Below are positions 1 to 9,598 of a stretch of 64,000 bases of DNA, one piece after another. The position numbers and the translations under genes were made by a program. The notes under the pieces are model-generated. The model searched no databases and was not told the DNA's origin. It was given only the letters and a program-made list of their open reading frames with translations. Source of the DNA: Niabella pedocola. GTDB lineage: Bacteria > Bacteroidota > Bacteroidia > Chitinophagales > Chitinophagaceae. Location of the stretch: contig NZ_JAJNEC010000005.1 in the NCBI RefSeq assembly GCF_021044425.1, forward strand, positions 496,001 to 560,000, read 5' to 3'. The first letter of the stretch is position 1, and every line of letters starts with the position of its first letter.

Positions 1-1894
1 CCCAAAGATGTTCACAAAACCAGGCACCACCGGTAACCCAGATGCCATGATCGGAGGCATTGATAGGAGCCGTTCCCCGCCACAGGTCTGTATTGTGGTG
101 GAGTACCCATCCCGGCGCATGATAATATTCCTTTGCGGTTTCCCGGCCGGATGCAGCTACTTCCTGCGTCATCTTGAAGAAGGCACTGTGCAGGGGCGAA
201 AGCCCCAGCAATTCAGCCGGCCAGTAGTTCATCTCCGCATTGATATTAGTGGTGTATTTGCTTCCCCAGGGTGGTGATAACAGGTCGTTCCAGATCCCCT
301 GCAAATTTGCCGGATAGGTTCCCGGCCTTGAACTGCTGATCAGCAGGTATCGCCCGTATTGCAGGTACAATGCAACAAATTCCGGATCCCCGGAACGTGA
401 AAACTGCGCCAGCCGCCGGTCTGTAGGCAATGCAGCACTGGCATTCTGTACCTGCGATGGGTTAAAGAAATCTACAGAAAGCGTATTAAAATATTGCCGG
501 TACTCTTTTATATGATCATTTAGCACCGAGGTAAATGACTTTTTTCCTATTTTTTGCAATGCTGCTTTACAAAGCGCCGCCGGTTGCCCGGATACATCTT
601 TATAGTTGCGGTAATTGGTTGCCGCCGTTATCCATACAGTAGCTTCATCGGCACCCTTTACAATAATGCGATTATCTTTTATGTCAATACTTCCTTTTCT
701 TGTAGCTACACGCACATAACTTTCGCCGAATAAGGCTCCGTCTTTAACCTGTATGTGCAACGCCACCGTTTGCGGGTCTATTTTTTTGAGTATAAAATTC
801 CGGTGCGGACTGGAAAGTGCCGTTTCAAAATTAATTGCTCCGGCTTTGTCTGCCTGAAAGTTTACCGCAATAACCTGGTCGGGAACACTCGCAATATAAG
901 TACGTGTAAATGTAGTGCCACCACTCTTGTATGAAGTAGTTAATGCAGCATCTTTGAGGTTGAGCGTACGCCGGTATTGTGTCACCAAAGCGGTATCCAC
1001 ATCAAAATGAAAATGGATATCCCCAAAAGGCTGATAGCGCGCCTGGTATTCGCCTACGGGTGGTACGTTTTCGGATTGAATCCAATACTTCCACCGGCCA
1101 TTTAATGGCAATTTAGCATCCGGTTTTCCGACCGGATATATACCAATTGCTTTACCAGCATCTTTATACCCGAGGATTCCGCCCTTACCGGCAACGTTTA
1201 GTACCAGTATGGCGATGCTGTTCTTACCTGCCTTCACCACAGAAGCAGGTACCTTATAGATCCGTGCCTCTCCATTGTTCTGTGCACCTACTTTTATACC
1301 ATTGACAAATGTGATGTCCTGTTCGGCGATCTTGTTCAGATCCAGTTCCAGTGTTTTACCCTTCCAGTCTGCCGGCAGCTCAAAGCTAGTTCTAAACCAA
1401 ACAGCACCATCCAGCTCTCCAAGCCCCTCCTTTTCCCAGCCATCGTAATTGGGCACGTGGATTGTTTTCCAGCTCCGGTCGTTATAGATAGCCGCAGCAG
1501 GATTATTCTTTTGTTGCAGTATACTTTTTATCTGTGTAGCCCAGGCATTGCGGTCGCCTTCGGCTGATTTCAACCCCAGGAACTCGCGGCCGGCCAGGTT
1601 TTCCGCTTCCTGTTGTTTACCGGCAAACAACAACCCTCGTATAGAATCGAGGTATTTATAGGCCCCCTTCCGGTTATAATCCCTCGGACCACCGGACCAG
1701 AGCGTTTCTTCGTTAAACTGGATCCGGTCATCCGATACGCCTCCAAAAACCATCGCGCCCAGGCGACCGTTCCCGATGGGCAATGCTTCTACCCACTCGG
1801 TTGCAGGCCGGTCGTACCAAAGCTTCAGATGTTGTGCGTTGCCCGGTTGCATGATCGCGACAAAGGCCAATACCAAACAAAAATATTTTTTCAT
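1..1894 (-). CDS. GH95 alpha-L-fucosidase / alpha-L-galactosidase, C-terminal part missing
   Basis: Secreted exo-glycosidase expected to remove terminal alpha-L-fucose or alpha-L-galactose from plant glycans. 631 residues are present before the gene leaves the left edge. Residues 1-20 are a signal peptide ending GNAQ. The GH95 N-terminal signature EWVEALPIGNGRLGAMVFGG lies near residues 33-52, followed by NEETLWSGGP. Residues about 120-290 resemble a galactose-binding jelly-roll insertion (WKGKTLELDL, FVNG). The catalytic (alpha/alpha)6 region contains SSSRPGTYPANLQGIWND and TTNINAEMNYW, with the Asn pair of the GH95 active site at 550 and 552, then HHNTDLWR. In the Bifidobacterium enzyme the catalytic Glu and the activated Asp lie further downstream, so here they would be beyond the edge. 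It is the last visible gene downstream of the GH28. RG-II contains L-galactose, so that specificity is as plausible as fucose. Confidence 0.93.
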   Translation of the reverse strand, partial: MKKYFCLVLAFVAIMQPGNAQHLKLWYDRPATEWVEALPIGNGRLGAMVFGGVSDDRIQFNEETLWSGGPRDYNRKGAYKYLDSIRGLLFAGKQQEAENLAGREFLGLKSAEGDRNAWATQIKSILQQKNNPAAAIYNDRSWKTIHVPNYDGWEKEGLGELDGAVWFRTSFELPADWKGKTLELDLNKIAEQDITFVNGIKVGAQNNGEARIYKVPASVVKAGKNSIAILVLNVAGKGGILGYKDAGKAIGIYPVGKPDAKLPLNGRWKYWIQSENVPPVGEYQARYQPFGDIHFHFDVDTALVTQYRRTLNLKDAALTTSYKSGGTTFTRTYIASVPDQVIAVNFQADKAGAINFETALSSPHRNFILKKIDPQTVALHIQVKDGALFGESYVRVATRKGSIDIKDNRIIVKGADEATVWITAATNYRNYKDVSGQPAALCKAALQKIGKKSFTSVLNDHIKEYRQYFNTLSVDFFNPSQVQNASAALPTDRRLAQFSRSGDPEFVALYLQYGRYLLISSSRPGTYPANLQGIWNDLLSPPWGSKYTTNINAEMNYWPAELLGLSPLHSAFFKMTQEVAASGRETAKEYYHAPGWVLHHNTDLWRGTAPINASDHGIWVTGGAWFCEHLW

Positions 1895-2043
1895 ACTTAT
1901 TCGCCAGCGGACACCAGCATGCCATTTTTTTCCAGTTTTGGCGATCTGGTGACGGTTTTACGTTAAAAACTTTGTTTTCGGTTGCTAATATATGAATAGG
2001 TTTTTTCTTCCCCTTATGTTTTTGTTTCTTTATGTCCATGCGC

Positions 2044-3594
2044 TCAACGCTTAATAACTTCCCCGGCTTTTACTTCCGGATCGATTTGAATAGCTGCATC
2101 TTCAACAAGATTGTCCTTTACAACGATTTTTTCTGTAGCCGGTCCTGTGATTCTGGTAAACAATCCCGCTTTTGTAAACGGCCAGCAATCCTGGATCCGT
2201 GCACCTTTTACATCATTCAGCCATATCATTGGCGCATCCGCCGGCAATTGTTTGGCCTCCAAATTAATGACTGAAAGCCGCTTCGCAACGTCGGCCTTTA
2301 ATGCCGGTCCCAGCTGCGTATTCACCCGCACGTTGTTCAACGAAATATCTTCAGCGTTTTTCAGGGTAATACCCCGCTCCGCCTCAAACACCACGTCGTT
2401 CAGACTAATTTCGGAAACGGGCATTTCCTTAAGCCCGTTTATATACAATGCCTCTTTGGTATACGCGGTGATATTGCTTAACCGGATATTCCTGAAACGG
2501 GGCGTTCGTTCCGACACGGGTTCTTCCGGCACTTTTGCATATTCCATATCCAGCACGATCGCCTGCTCCTTGATGTTTTTCATCACAATATTGCTTACCC
2601 TTATATCTTCCACCACACCGCCTCTGCCGCGTGTTGTTTTGATACGGATGCCGCGGTCGGTGCCATCAAAAATACAATTGCTGATCACGATCTTTTTAAC
2701 ACCACCGCTCATTTCGCTGCCGATTACCACTCCTCCATGCCCGCTGAGCATGGTGCAATTGGTGATGGTATAATTTTCCGCGGGACGGGCTTTTGCGCGT
2801 CCAGGAGCATCTTTCCCGGATTTAATCGTAATACAGTCGTCCCCTACACTGATATGACAATCGCTGATATGTACATTCCTGCAGCTTTCGGGGTTAATGC
2901 CGTCCGTATTGGGAGCATGCTGGCCCGGGTTAATGATCGTAACTGCATGCACCGTTACATTGTCGCAAAATTGCGGATTGATGGTCCAGAAGGGTGAGTT
3001 ACGGATAGTGATCCCCTGGATAAGGATATTTTTGCAATGCATGAACTGGATAAACGGAGGGCGTAAAAAACCGCGCTTCATTTGCTTTGGATCATCCGGC
3101 AATAAGATGTCCTTATTCAAGCGGTCAAATTCCAGTTGCCATTTGGAGCGTGGCTGCCCCTCTTTATAACCCTCTACAAAATCCCACCATTTTTTGCCAT
3201 GGCCATAAATGGTACCGCTGCCTGTAATTGCGATATGCTCCACCCCGTTTGCATAAAATAACGGCGAAAAACTGGTCACATCCACACCCTCATACCGGCT
3301 TTCCACCATGGGCAGGTAGTCATCAAAATGATCACTGAAATGCAGTTCGGCACCCGCATCGATCAGTATCGTGATATTGCTTTTCAAGTGAATGGGACCG
3401 GTAAGGTATTTTCCTGCGGGAAAATAAACGGTGCCCCCACCTGCTGCAGCCGCAGCCTTCACGGCCCTGGCAATAGCTGCTGTTGCCTTCGCGCTACTGT
3501 CTTTTTTTGCGCCGAATTTAGTAACATCATAATACTGTTGGGCATCGGTGAGCGCGCACACAAAAAAGGCGATAACAACAAAAAAAAACCGCAT
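2044..3594 (-). CDS. GH28 polygalacturonase-like glycosidase, secreted
   Basis: Hydrolyses alpha-1,4-galacturonic-acid linkages, or related linkages, in pectin. Of 516 residues, 1-18 form a signal peptide (FVCALTDAQ). The rest is a right-handed beta-helix with the full GH28 active-site set: NTDG at 229-232 (Asp231), GDD at 251-253 (Asp252 and Asp253), GHG at 285-287 (His286) and RIK at 317-319. A pectin-lyase-fold entry motif (FGAKKDSSAKAT, GGGTVYFPAGKY) sits near the N-terminus. The 149 bp before the GH95 gene hold no other gene. Exo versus endo action, or rhamnogalacturonan versus homogalacturonan preference, cannot be decided. The long loop at 138-175 would suit an exo-acting or branched-substrate enzyme (inference). 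Confidence 0.93.
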   Translation of the reverse strand: MRFFFVVIAFFVCALTDAQQYYDVTKFGAKKDSSAKATAAIARAVKAAAAAGGGTVYFPAGKYLTGPIHLKSNITILIDAGAELHFSDHFDDYLPMVESRYEGVDVTSFSPLFYANGVEHIAITGSGTIYGHGKKWWDFVEGYKEGQPRSKWQLEFDRLNKDILLPDDPKQMKRGFLRPPFIQFMHCKNILIQGITIRNSPFWTINPQFCDNVTVHAVTIINPGQHAPNTDGINPESCRNVHISDCHISVGDDCITIKSGKDAPGRAKARPAENYTITNCTMLSGHGGVVIGSEMSGGVKKIVISNCIFDGTDRGIRIKTTRGRGGVVEDIRVSNIVMKNIKEQAIVLDMEYAKVPEEPVSERTPRFRNIRLSNITAYTKEALYINGLKEMPVSEISLNDVVFEAERGITLKNAEDISLNNVRVNTQLGPALKADVAKRLSVINLEAKQLPADAPMIWLNDVKGARIQDCWPFTKAGLFTRITGPATEKIVVKDNLVEDAAIQIDPEVKAGEVIKR

Positions 3595-3723
3595 AAAAGT
3601 CTATTATTAAATGATAGAATCAGGTTGCAAACCGCAATGAACAGGGGCTTCCCGGCTGTATGCGAACTACCATCCATTACTGCGATATCGCTGGTGCCTG
3701 TACATCATGGCAAAAGACATCCT

Positions 3724-6432
3724 TTACTCAAACAACCAATCCACCTGCTTTTTATTTCCGCTTTCATACAAACCTGCGTCATACACCTTCACCGGCTGAT
3801 TGCCGTCGATAAACCCCAATACAACGGCCACCCCTTTTTCGAGTTTAAGCGTATTGATGCCCGGCTTAAATTCGTACATGTGTACATTTAGCTGTGGCAT
3901 ACCCGGTATCACCAGTGCATTGGCGATCTTCGTTTCGGCCTGGCCATAATCATTGGCCAGTGCATTTGTTTCCAGTTCGGGCGCTTTCAGATAAAATGTA
4001 TCTCTCGAAAAAGCCGACTTCTGCGGTTGAAAAAAGCCTACAAGTACTTTTACAGGCCGGGTATTGCTAAATGTATAAAACGTTCCCCGCTGCAATTGCG
4101 CTTTATAAGAAAGTTTCAAACCTTTCAGCCCTTTCAGTTCAGGCGCAAACAACCGGATAGATAATGTGGTATCTGAAAAAGGTTGTGCAAGACTATCTAT
4201 AAAAAATGACGCCACCGGCTTGTCTTTATTCATTGTTGCCGCCGCAGTGTACGCTTTTGTTTGCACCGTATTCGTCCCCGGATGGTTTTTTAGAGAATCC
4301 AGCCTATGTTGAAATACTCCCAGTTCTTTTTCAAACGGGCCCAACACTTCCTTCCATGTTTTAAAAGTGCCGTCTACCCCACGAATGGGGATCTTCCGCT
4401 GCTGTGTCTGCATACTGTTGGCATACAGGTAGGTTCCCTCCGTTAGGCGCACCAGTTTTTTGTACCAGTCCACACTTTCTTTTAGCAGCGGCAGCGCTTT
4501 TTCCAGGTCCTTTATATCATCCGAATATTTGTACCGCAATATCCACAATGCGGCTTCGGCCTTTGCTGCATAATGATAGGCCAGGGCCCGGTAACAGTCG
4601 GCGTCATTTTTAATGCGTGCAAATTCATCCTTGTTTTTTGTCACGCTCCCGATCGCTTTTAAAGCGGCCACTGCAGCATCGCCATGCGCCCGCACTTCAG
4701 TAGCCACCTGCACCGGCGTTTCCCCGTGATGGGCGATCTTCTTCCATTCCTTATCGGCATAATCGATCAACATTTCCCCTTCGGGACTCTCTCCTTCATA
4801 CAACAGGGTAAACAAGCCATAGCGATAGGGATTAATAAGCTGTGTCATCAGCATGCCCAATGTAAGCGTTTGACGATTGCCATCTGTAATGCCAAACCGC
4901 CGCAATAATTTGGGAGCAATTTCCCCCATCGCTTCATATGCCTGCAAAACAGCGGCTCCTTTTTCCGGGCCGATTCCAAACTGGTCACCCATCAAACCGC
5001 TCCAAAAGCCGATCTCTTCCTGCCGGTTGCGCTTCGATCGCCAGGCATACCGGCTCCAGGCCTTGTACCAGATCCAATCCCTTTCAATCTGCAACAACCG
5101 CTTTCCCCCCCCGGTGCTGTCGGCGCTGTAGGGCCAATCCCAGTAGGATGATTCAGGATACAGATGCAACCCGTGCGCGCCCAATACTTCCTGCATTCCT
5201 GTTACACTTTGCTGAATAAAATCCGGCGATCCATAACGGAAGGGCTCCAGGTTAGCCAGGATATGTACGTTGGCAATATGCACGCTTCCCAGGCCGCTCA
5301 ATGTCTGGTGCAGTTTGGCCCATTCGCCCCTCGGCCTTGGAACTGTTAATGCTTCTCCGTTAAATTTCGCTTCCGTATATAAATTCTTATATAAAGGTAA
5401 TGCGGCCTTCATTACAGCAGGCGCATCGGTATCATGCGCCCGCAATACGATCGGCGGTTCCTCTTTGATGCCCAGAGCTTTCATACCATCCTGTACCCCC
5501 GGAATGATGGTCTTTGTAAACCATTCGATATCGTCATTCCCCACGCCTTCCATGGCCTCGCCCAGGCATACCATCAGTCCCACATTCGGATATTTTTCCA
5601 CAAAGGCAGCGATCGACTTCCGGGTATAGTCCGCAATAATGGGAATGATGGGCCGTTCGCGCTCCTGTGTTTTGAGGTGATGCTTTTCTGCAAAAGGTTT
5701 TGATACGATGATATTGTAAAACATCTGTATCACCCAGATCCCCCGCTTATCGGCCTCTGTCGTCAGGAAGCGGTACATTTCTTCATTCTTCTTAAAGGTT
5801 GCTGCATCCACTTCCACGGCATAGGGATACTCTTTTAGTTTTACCAGGGAAGCAAAGGGATGCCCGTTCCAGAGATATAGCGAATTCATCCGGTTGTGCA
5901 CCATGGAATCCAATACCTGTATCCATAGCTTTTTGTCATAAAGCCAGGGAAATGTTTGAGGGGTGTAGGGGTATTCATACACATTGTGCCCGGGCAGATA
6001 ATAGGGTTTCTGAATGCCGATGCATGCTCCGCGCAGCACCATTTCCGGAACATCGGAAAAGGACAATATTTCCGGCAGGATGCCACTTGCCCTGACACGA
6101 TCGGATAGTTCCAGGCAGCCGTACAGGACTCCTGAAGCATCTGCGCCTTTTATAATCACCCGTTTATTCCTGGTTTCAATGGAGAAACTTTCTTTCTTTC
6201 CTCCAACACCGGTATACAAGCCGATAAAGATTCCGCCAGTATTTTCAGCAGCCGCCGGTGTTACACGAACGGTATAGCCCGCAGCTATCAGCGTATTCTT
6301 TAACTGCTCCGCACCATACCTCACCCGTTCCACTGCATCTGCCGGCAGCGCAATGATCACGCTTTCCCTCACCGGCAATGCAACCAACTTCATGGTGATC
6401 ACCAGCAACATACCTGTTAATAATCCCTTCAT
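3724..6432 (-). CDS. Secreted glycosidase-like protein, alpha-glucuronidase/hexosaminidase superfamily-like, family unclear
   Basis: 902 residues with a signal peptide (about 1-20, LVALP). Residues about 20-125 look like the small alpha/beta domain that precedes the catalytic barrel in GH20, GH67 and GH84-type enzymes (LKNTLIAAGY, GGIFIGLY, YGCLELSDR). A probable (beta/alpha)8 barrel begins at VLRGACIGIQKPYY, with NRMNSLYLWNGHPF, ADKRGIWVIQMFYN and PNVGLMVCLGEAMEG; the Glu of LGEAMEG is a candidate acid. Further aromatic/acidic motifs are HLYPESSYWDWPYS and GDQFGIGPEKG. A helical region and a C-terminal beta-rich domain follow. GH67 hallmark sequences are not seen, so no family is assigned. 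Between GH28 and the sugar-catabolism operon, it probably removes an acidic or decorated sugar from pectin side chains (inference). Confidence 0.6.
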   Translation of the reverse strand: MKGLLTGMLLVITMKLVALPVRESVIIALPADAVERVRYGAEQLKNTLIAAGYTVRVTPAAAENTGGIFIGLYTGVGGKKESFSIETRNKRVIIKGADASGVLYGCLELSDRVRASGILPEILSFSDVPEMVLRGACIGIQKPYYLPGHNVYEYPYTPQTFPWLYDKKLWIQVLDSMVHNRMNSLYLWNGHPFASLVKLKEYPYAVEVDAATFKKNEEMYRFLTTEADKRGIWVIQMFYNIIVSKPFAEKHHLKTQERERPIIPIIADYTRKSIAAFVEKYPNVGLMVCLGEAMEGVGNDDIEWFTKTIIPGVQDGMKALGIKEEPPIVLRAHDTDAPAVMKAALPLYKNLYTEAKFNGEALTVPRPRGEWAKLHQTLSGLGSVHIANVHILANLEPFRYGSPDFIQQSVTGMQEVLGAHGLHLYPESSYWDWPYSADSTGGGKRLLQIERDWIWYKAWSRYAWRSKRNRQEEIGFWSGLMGDQFGIGPEKGAAVLQAYEAMGEIAPKLLRRFGITDGNRQTLTLGMLMTQLINPYRYGLFTLLYEGESPEGEMLIDYADKEWKKIAHHGETPVQVATEVRAHGDAAVAALKAIGSVTKNKDEFARIKNDADCYRALAYHYAAKAEAALWILRYKYSDDIKDLEKALPLLKESVDWYKKLVRLTEGTYLYANSMQTQQRKIPIRGVDGTFKTWKEVLGPFEKELGVFQHRLDSLKNHPGTNTVQTKAYTAAATMNKDKPVASFFIDSLAQPFSDTTLSIRLFAPELKGLKGLKLSYKAQLQRGTFYTFSNTRPVKVLVGFFQPQKSAFSRDTFYLKAPELETNALANDYGQAETKIANALVIPGMPQLNVHMYEFKPGINTLKLEKGVAVVLGFIDGNQPVKVYDAGLYESGNKKQVDWLFE

Positions 6433-6619
6433 GCTTCTATAAATTCAATGATCAATCGTTTGTATAATGTATCGTCATCATTCCCGCAGATGCCCGCCCT
6501 GAGCCAATAATGCCGCAGGCTCCCGATACGGCGCTTCCAAGCCTATATAGAATCCGTTAGTATCCCTATAAAACATACCCGAACGAGCAGCCGATCTATC
6601 ATACCATAACGGTCTGGCT

Positions 6620-7666
6620 TTATACCGGTGGCAGTTGAACGCCTCCCTGCGCGCTGCTGAGATAGGCCGCCTCCACACATCGCATCGTATCAAAAGCATC
6701 ATCGATATTATTCTCCGGCTCGGCAATAAAGCCTTTTTTTGCAAGGATCATCTGTTCCATCGTACCCATAAAAGCATGTGGAAACCATGACCCGGCGATC
6801 TTCTTCGATCTCCATTCCGGAACTTCACCCGCAGCGGTTGTGATATACTCAAATGTATCGGGGATACCTGTAGGATAATTGATCAGTACACCCAGATTCA
6901 TTTTAACGGCGCCACTGGTACCTTCAATTTTTATATACGCTTCCTGGTGCTGATACCCAAAATTGTGATGGTGATTGGTATGGATAGTAGCACGTATTAA
7001 ATCACCATAATCCATGATAATGCTGCTCTTAACAGAAGCCAGCTGTAATGAATCCGGGTGTTTATATGTTTTAGCATATACTCCGGAAGGGTTCCCCAGG
7101 AAGGACCGAACCAGATCGATGTAATGGATACTGTGGTAATTGATCTCCATACGTGGCTTTTCAAACAGGAACGACCAGCGGTTCCATGGTGTATGTACAT
7201 TCACATAAATCTCAATATCAGTAAGCGTGCCGAGCTGCCCGTTACCGATCATTTTTTTTGCTTCCTGGATAAAGGGTGCAAACCGAAGCTGAAAATTAAC
7301 TCCCGCTCTTATATTTTTTGAATGTGCGATCTCCAATATAGTCCTTGCCTCCTCAATGCTTTCACCCAGCGGTTTCTGAATCAGCACGGTTGCTTCCTCG
7401 GGTAACTGCCGCAGTACGCCAATGATTTCAGATGCAGGCAAGGCACAGTCGTAAATAACGTTTTCAGACCGGTCTGCCACCATCGCTTCCAGTGAATCAT
7501 ATACCTGCGGAATGGCAAACTTGTCTGCAATTTCCCGGGCCCGCTGACGATTTCGATCTACAATACCTTTTACACTAAAGCCGGCCATACGGTAAGCCGG
7601 CAGGTGCGCATCGTTTACAATACCACCGGCGCCAATCATACATATGTCGATCGCGTAATCATTCAT
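6620..7666 (-). CDS. Gfo/Idh/MocA-family sugar dehydrogenase
   Basis: Cytoplasmic NAD(P)-dependent oxidoreductase, probably oxidising an aldose to its lactone. The Rossmann motif IGAGGIVNDAH lies at 11-21, the KP dinucleotide of the family at 98-99 (IQKPLGES), and the substrate-domain NYHSIHYIDL motif at 177-186. I chose the start at 7666 (348 residues) over an in-frame ATG 27 bases upstream. A perfect AGGAGG lies 8 bases upstream of it, formed by the last codons of rhaT, and the upstream ATG would add residues unlike the family. The stop of rhaT and this ATG are one base apart, so translation is probably coupled. The neighbouring COG3618-type lactonase and RhaT point to a rhamnose, fucose, apiose or similar sugar; the exact substrate is unknown. 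Confidence 0.88.
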   Translation of the reverse strand: MNDYAIDICMIGAGGIVNDAHLPAYRMAGFSVKGIVDRNRQRAREIADKFAIPQVYDSLEAMVADRSENVIYDCALPASEIIGVLRQLPEEATVLIQKPLGESIEEARTILEIAHSKNIRAGVNFQLRFAPFIQEAKKMIGNGQLGTLTDIEIYVNVHTPWNRWSFLFEKPRMEINYHSIHYIDLVRSFLGNPSGVYAKTYKHPDSLQLASVKSSIIMDYGDLIRATIHTNHHHNFGYQHQEAYIKIEGTSGAVKMNLGVLINYPTGIPDTFEYITTAAGEVPEWRSKKIAGSWFPHAFMGTMEQMILAKKGFIAEPENNIDDAFDTMRCVEAAYLSSAQGGVQLPPV

Positions 7667-7667
7667 A

Positions 7668-8696
7668 TCAGGCTCCTCCTTTATAATTGCCATATGTTAA
7701 CAGTATTACCGAAAGCAGTAATACCAGTAATGCACCTATCAGTACCTGTTTTGTACGTCTTTTTGTAAACTTCCATTCTTTCAGCACCACACCCACTATT
7801 GCACTGAACAGTACCAGCAGGATCATGTGTATGGCCCAACTGGAAAACTCATACTTACCCAGGTTTACATGACCCAGTCCATAAAAGAAAAACTGTCCGT
7901 ACCAGAAGATACCGGTAAGCGCCGCCATAAGATAATTAGTGGTCAAGGCGCCGGTTACCGCTGCCCGCCTATATTCTCCAAATGTCCGGTGTTTCCGGTG
8001 CAGGTAAGCCGTATAAAACAACGTTGTTAAAAACGCCCCTGAATTAGAAAAAATATAAACAGCATTCACCCGAAAATTCCCGGCACCATGTGTGGCTGCA
8101 AGATCAGAAATGGGCTTGCCCGCATTAATAGCAAAACCATAAAAAGCAGAAAGGATACCTGCCAGGATACACAGGGGCAATCCCTTTTTAAACGAATATC
8201 CCCGCAGACTACCGCTAAGCTCCTTTTCTTTCATCCACCCGGCAATGCCGCAACATGCGATTCCTATTGCACCAAGAAAAATTCCGGCAAGTATCCAGTT
8301 GCCACCGCTGCCTGCGATTACATTACGGATGGAACCATCCATTATGGGTGGAATTAAGGTGCCCAGTACGCATGACAGTCCCACAGAAACAGCGTAGGCT
8401 AATGAAAAACCGATGTAGCGGATCGCCATTCCAAAAGCCGTTCCTCCAATCCCATAAGCCATGCCCAGCAGAAAGGATTGCATCATAGCGGTACGTGGCG
8501 CTTCCCTTAAAACATCGTCCAGGGATGGCACGGTGATTATTGCTACCACCACCGGCAGAATCAGCCAGCAAACGGCGGCTTGTGCCAGCCAATAGGTTTG
8601 CCAGGACCAGCCCCTTACTTTTTTTTCCGGGGTATAACACAGGGCCGCAGATGAAGCACCTACCCCGTGAAAAAATATACCGTTGAATAATTGCAT
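7668..8696 (-). CDS. rhaT: RhaT-type sugar/H+ symporter
   Basis: Inner-membrane permease of the drug/metabolite transporter superfamily, importing L-rhamnose or a related monosaccharide with protons. 342 residues, about ten hydrophobic segments. It matches E. coli RhaT closely at the N-terminus (GIFFHGVGASSAALCYTPEKKVRGWSW) and at the diagnostic FYGLGHVNLGKYEFSSWAIHM near residues 271-292. It begins 7 bases after the lactonase stop and ends one base before the dehydrogenase start. In Bacteroidota, RhaT-like proteins often sit beside rhamnose and fucose genes, but paralogues carry other sugars, so the symbol denotes family rather than proven substrate. It is the only inner-membrane sugar transporter in the window. 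Confidence 0.93.
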   Translation of the reverse strand: MQLFNGIFFHGVGASSAALCYTPEKKVRGWSWQTYWLAQAAVCWLILPVVVAIITVPSLDDVLREAPRTAMMQSFLLGMAYGIGGTAFGMAIRYIGFSLAYAVSVGLSCVLGTLIPPIMDGSIRNVIAGSGGNWILAGIFLGAIGIACCGIAGWMKEKELSGSLRGYSFKKGLPLCILAGILSAFYGFAINAGKPISDLAATHGAGNFRVNAVYIFSNSGAFLTTLFYTAYLHRKHRTFGEYRRAAVTGALTTNYLMAALTGIFWYGQFFFYGLGHVNLGKYEFSSWAIHMILLVLFSAIVGVVLKEWKFTKRRTKQVLIGALLVLLLSVILLTYGNYKGGA

Positions 8697-8703
8697 ATTA
8701 AAA

Positions 8704-9555
8704 TTAATCCAGCTTCAGATCATAAAATCGGATCGCATTGCCTGCGTATACGTTTTGCAGTGCTTCGGCTGAAAGCAACGATGACAGTACCGTTTTGTAT
8801 ACGTCCCAGGTGTATACATAATCTTTTGCCAGCAAGGATACCGGCCAGTCGCCACCGCAAAAGCAACGGTCTGCTCCAAAATGTTCCAGCACAAATCCAA
8901 TGTAGGGCGTAAGCGCTTCTGCTGTAAACATTGCTGCACCTGCCACTGTTCCCAGGCCGGAGATCTTCGCGTAAATATTCTTATTTTTTGCCACCGCCTG
9001 CATTAAATTACCCCATTGGCCGTAGTGCTCCCCCGTGCTGATGGGCGGTGCATTCAGATGATCAAAAACCATCCGCAGTTCCGGAACGAGTTCAGCTACC
9101 TTTAAAATGGTTTCAATATGCTCCGGCAGCACCCCCACCACATCATAAGGAATATGGTGAGCCGCAAGTAGTTTCAAACTTTCAATTGCCGCAGGTTGCA
9201 ATAACCATTGCGGATCTTTTTCATCATGAATCAGGTGCCGCACACCCACAAAATATGCGTCTTTCAGCAGCCGCTGTTCCAGCAACGTTGCCGTACGCTC
9301 CGTATCTGCCAGCGGCAGCCAGCTTACCACTCCTTTGATCCAATCGGTGTTCCGGGCCACATCAAGCATATGAAATGAATCTTCCATCTGCACATCTGCC
9401 TGTACAAAAATACCAGCATCAATGCCCGCCGCTTTTCTTGCGGTGTCCAGCTCATCTATGGCATACGTTCGTTTTAAGAGCTCCGGAGCTCCTGATAGCC
9501 AACTATACGATGATTTGTTCGTGTCCCAGATATGTATATGCGTATCGATGATCAT
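8704..9555 (-). CDS. COG3618-type sugar lactonase (L-fuconolactonase / L-rhamnonolactonase-like amidohydrolase)
   Basis: Cytoplasmic metal-dependent hydrolase of the amidohydrolase-2 family, expected to open an aldonolactone made by the adjacent dehydrogenase. 283 residues. The metal-binding HxH is His6/His8 (DTHIHIW). VRHLIH at 105-110, FDHLNAP (Asp165/His166) and GGDWP with Asp236 complete the active-site pattern of the family that includes L-fucono-1,5-lactonase, L-rhamnono-1,4-lactonase and LigI. A 43-base gap separates it from the upstream CoA-transferase. Pairing with RhaT and a Gfo/Idh/MocA dehydrogenase supports a sugar-lactone substrate rather than an aromatic one. Confidence 0.85.
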   Translation of the reverse strand: MIIDTHIHIWDTNKSSYSWLSGAPELLKRTYAIDELDTARKAAGIDAGIFVQADVQMEDSFHMLDVARNTDWIKGVVSWLPLADTERTATLLEQRLLKDAYFVGVRHLIHDEKDPQWLLQPAAIESLKLLAAHHIPYDVVGVLPEHIETILKVAELVPELRMVFDHLNAPPISTGEHYGQWGNLMQAVAKNKNIYAKISGLGTVAGAAMFTAEALTPYIGFVLEHFGADRCFCGGDWPVSLLAKDYVYTWDVYKTVLSSLLSAEALQNVYAGNAIRFYDLKLD

Positions 9556-9598
9556 TTTGCTGTTGTTTATTTATATTAATTGCTTTGTTTACAACCAA

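Noticed and set aside
6478..6744. 88-codon minus-strand frame after the Gfo/Idh/MocA gene
   Set aside because: It overlaps the dehydrogenase C-terminus in another frame and shows no independent support.
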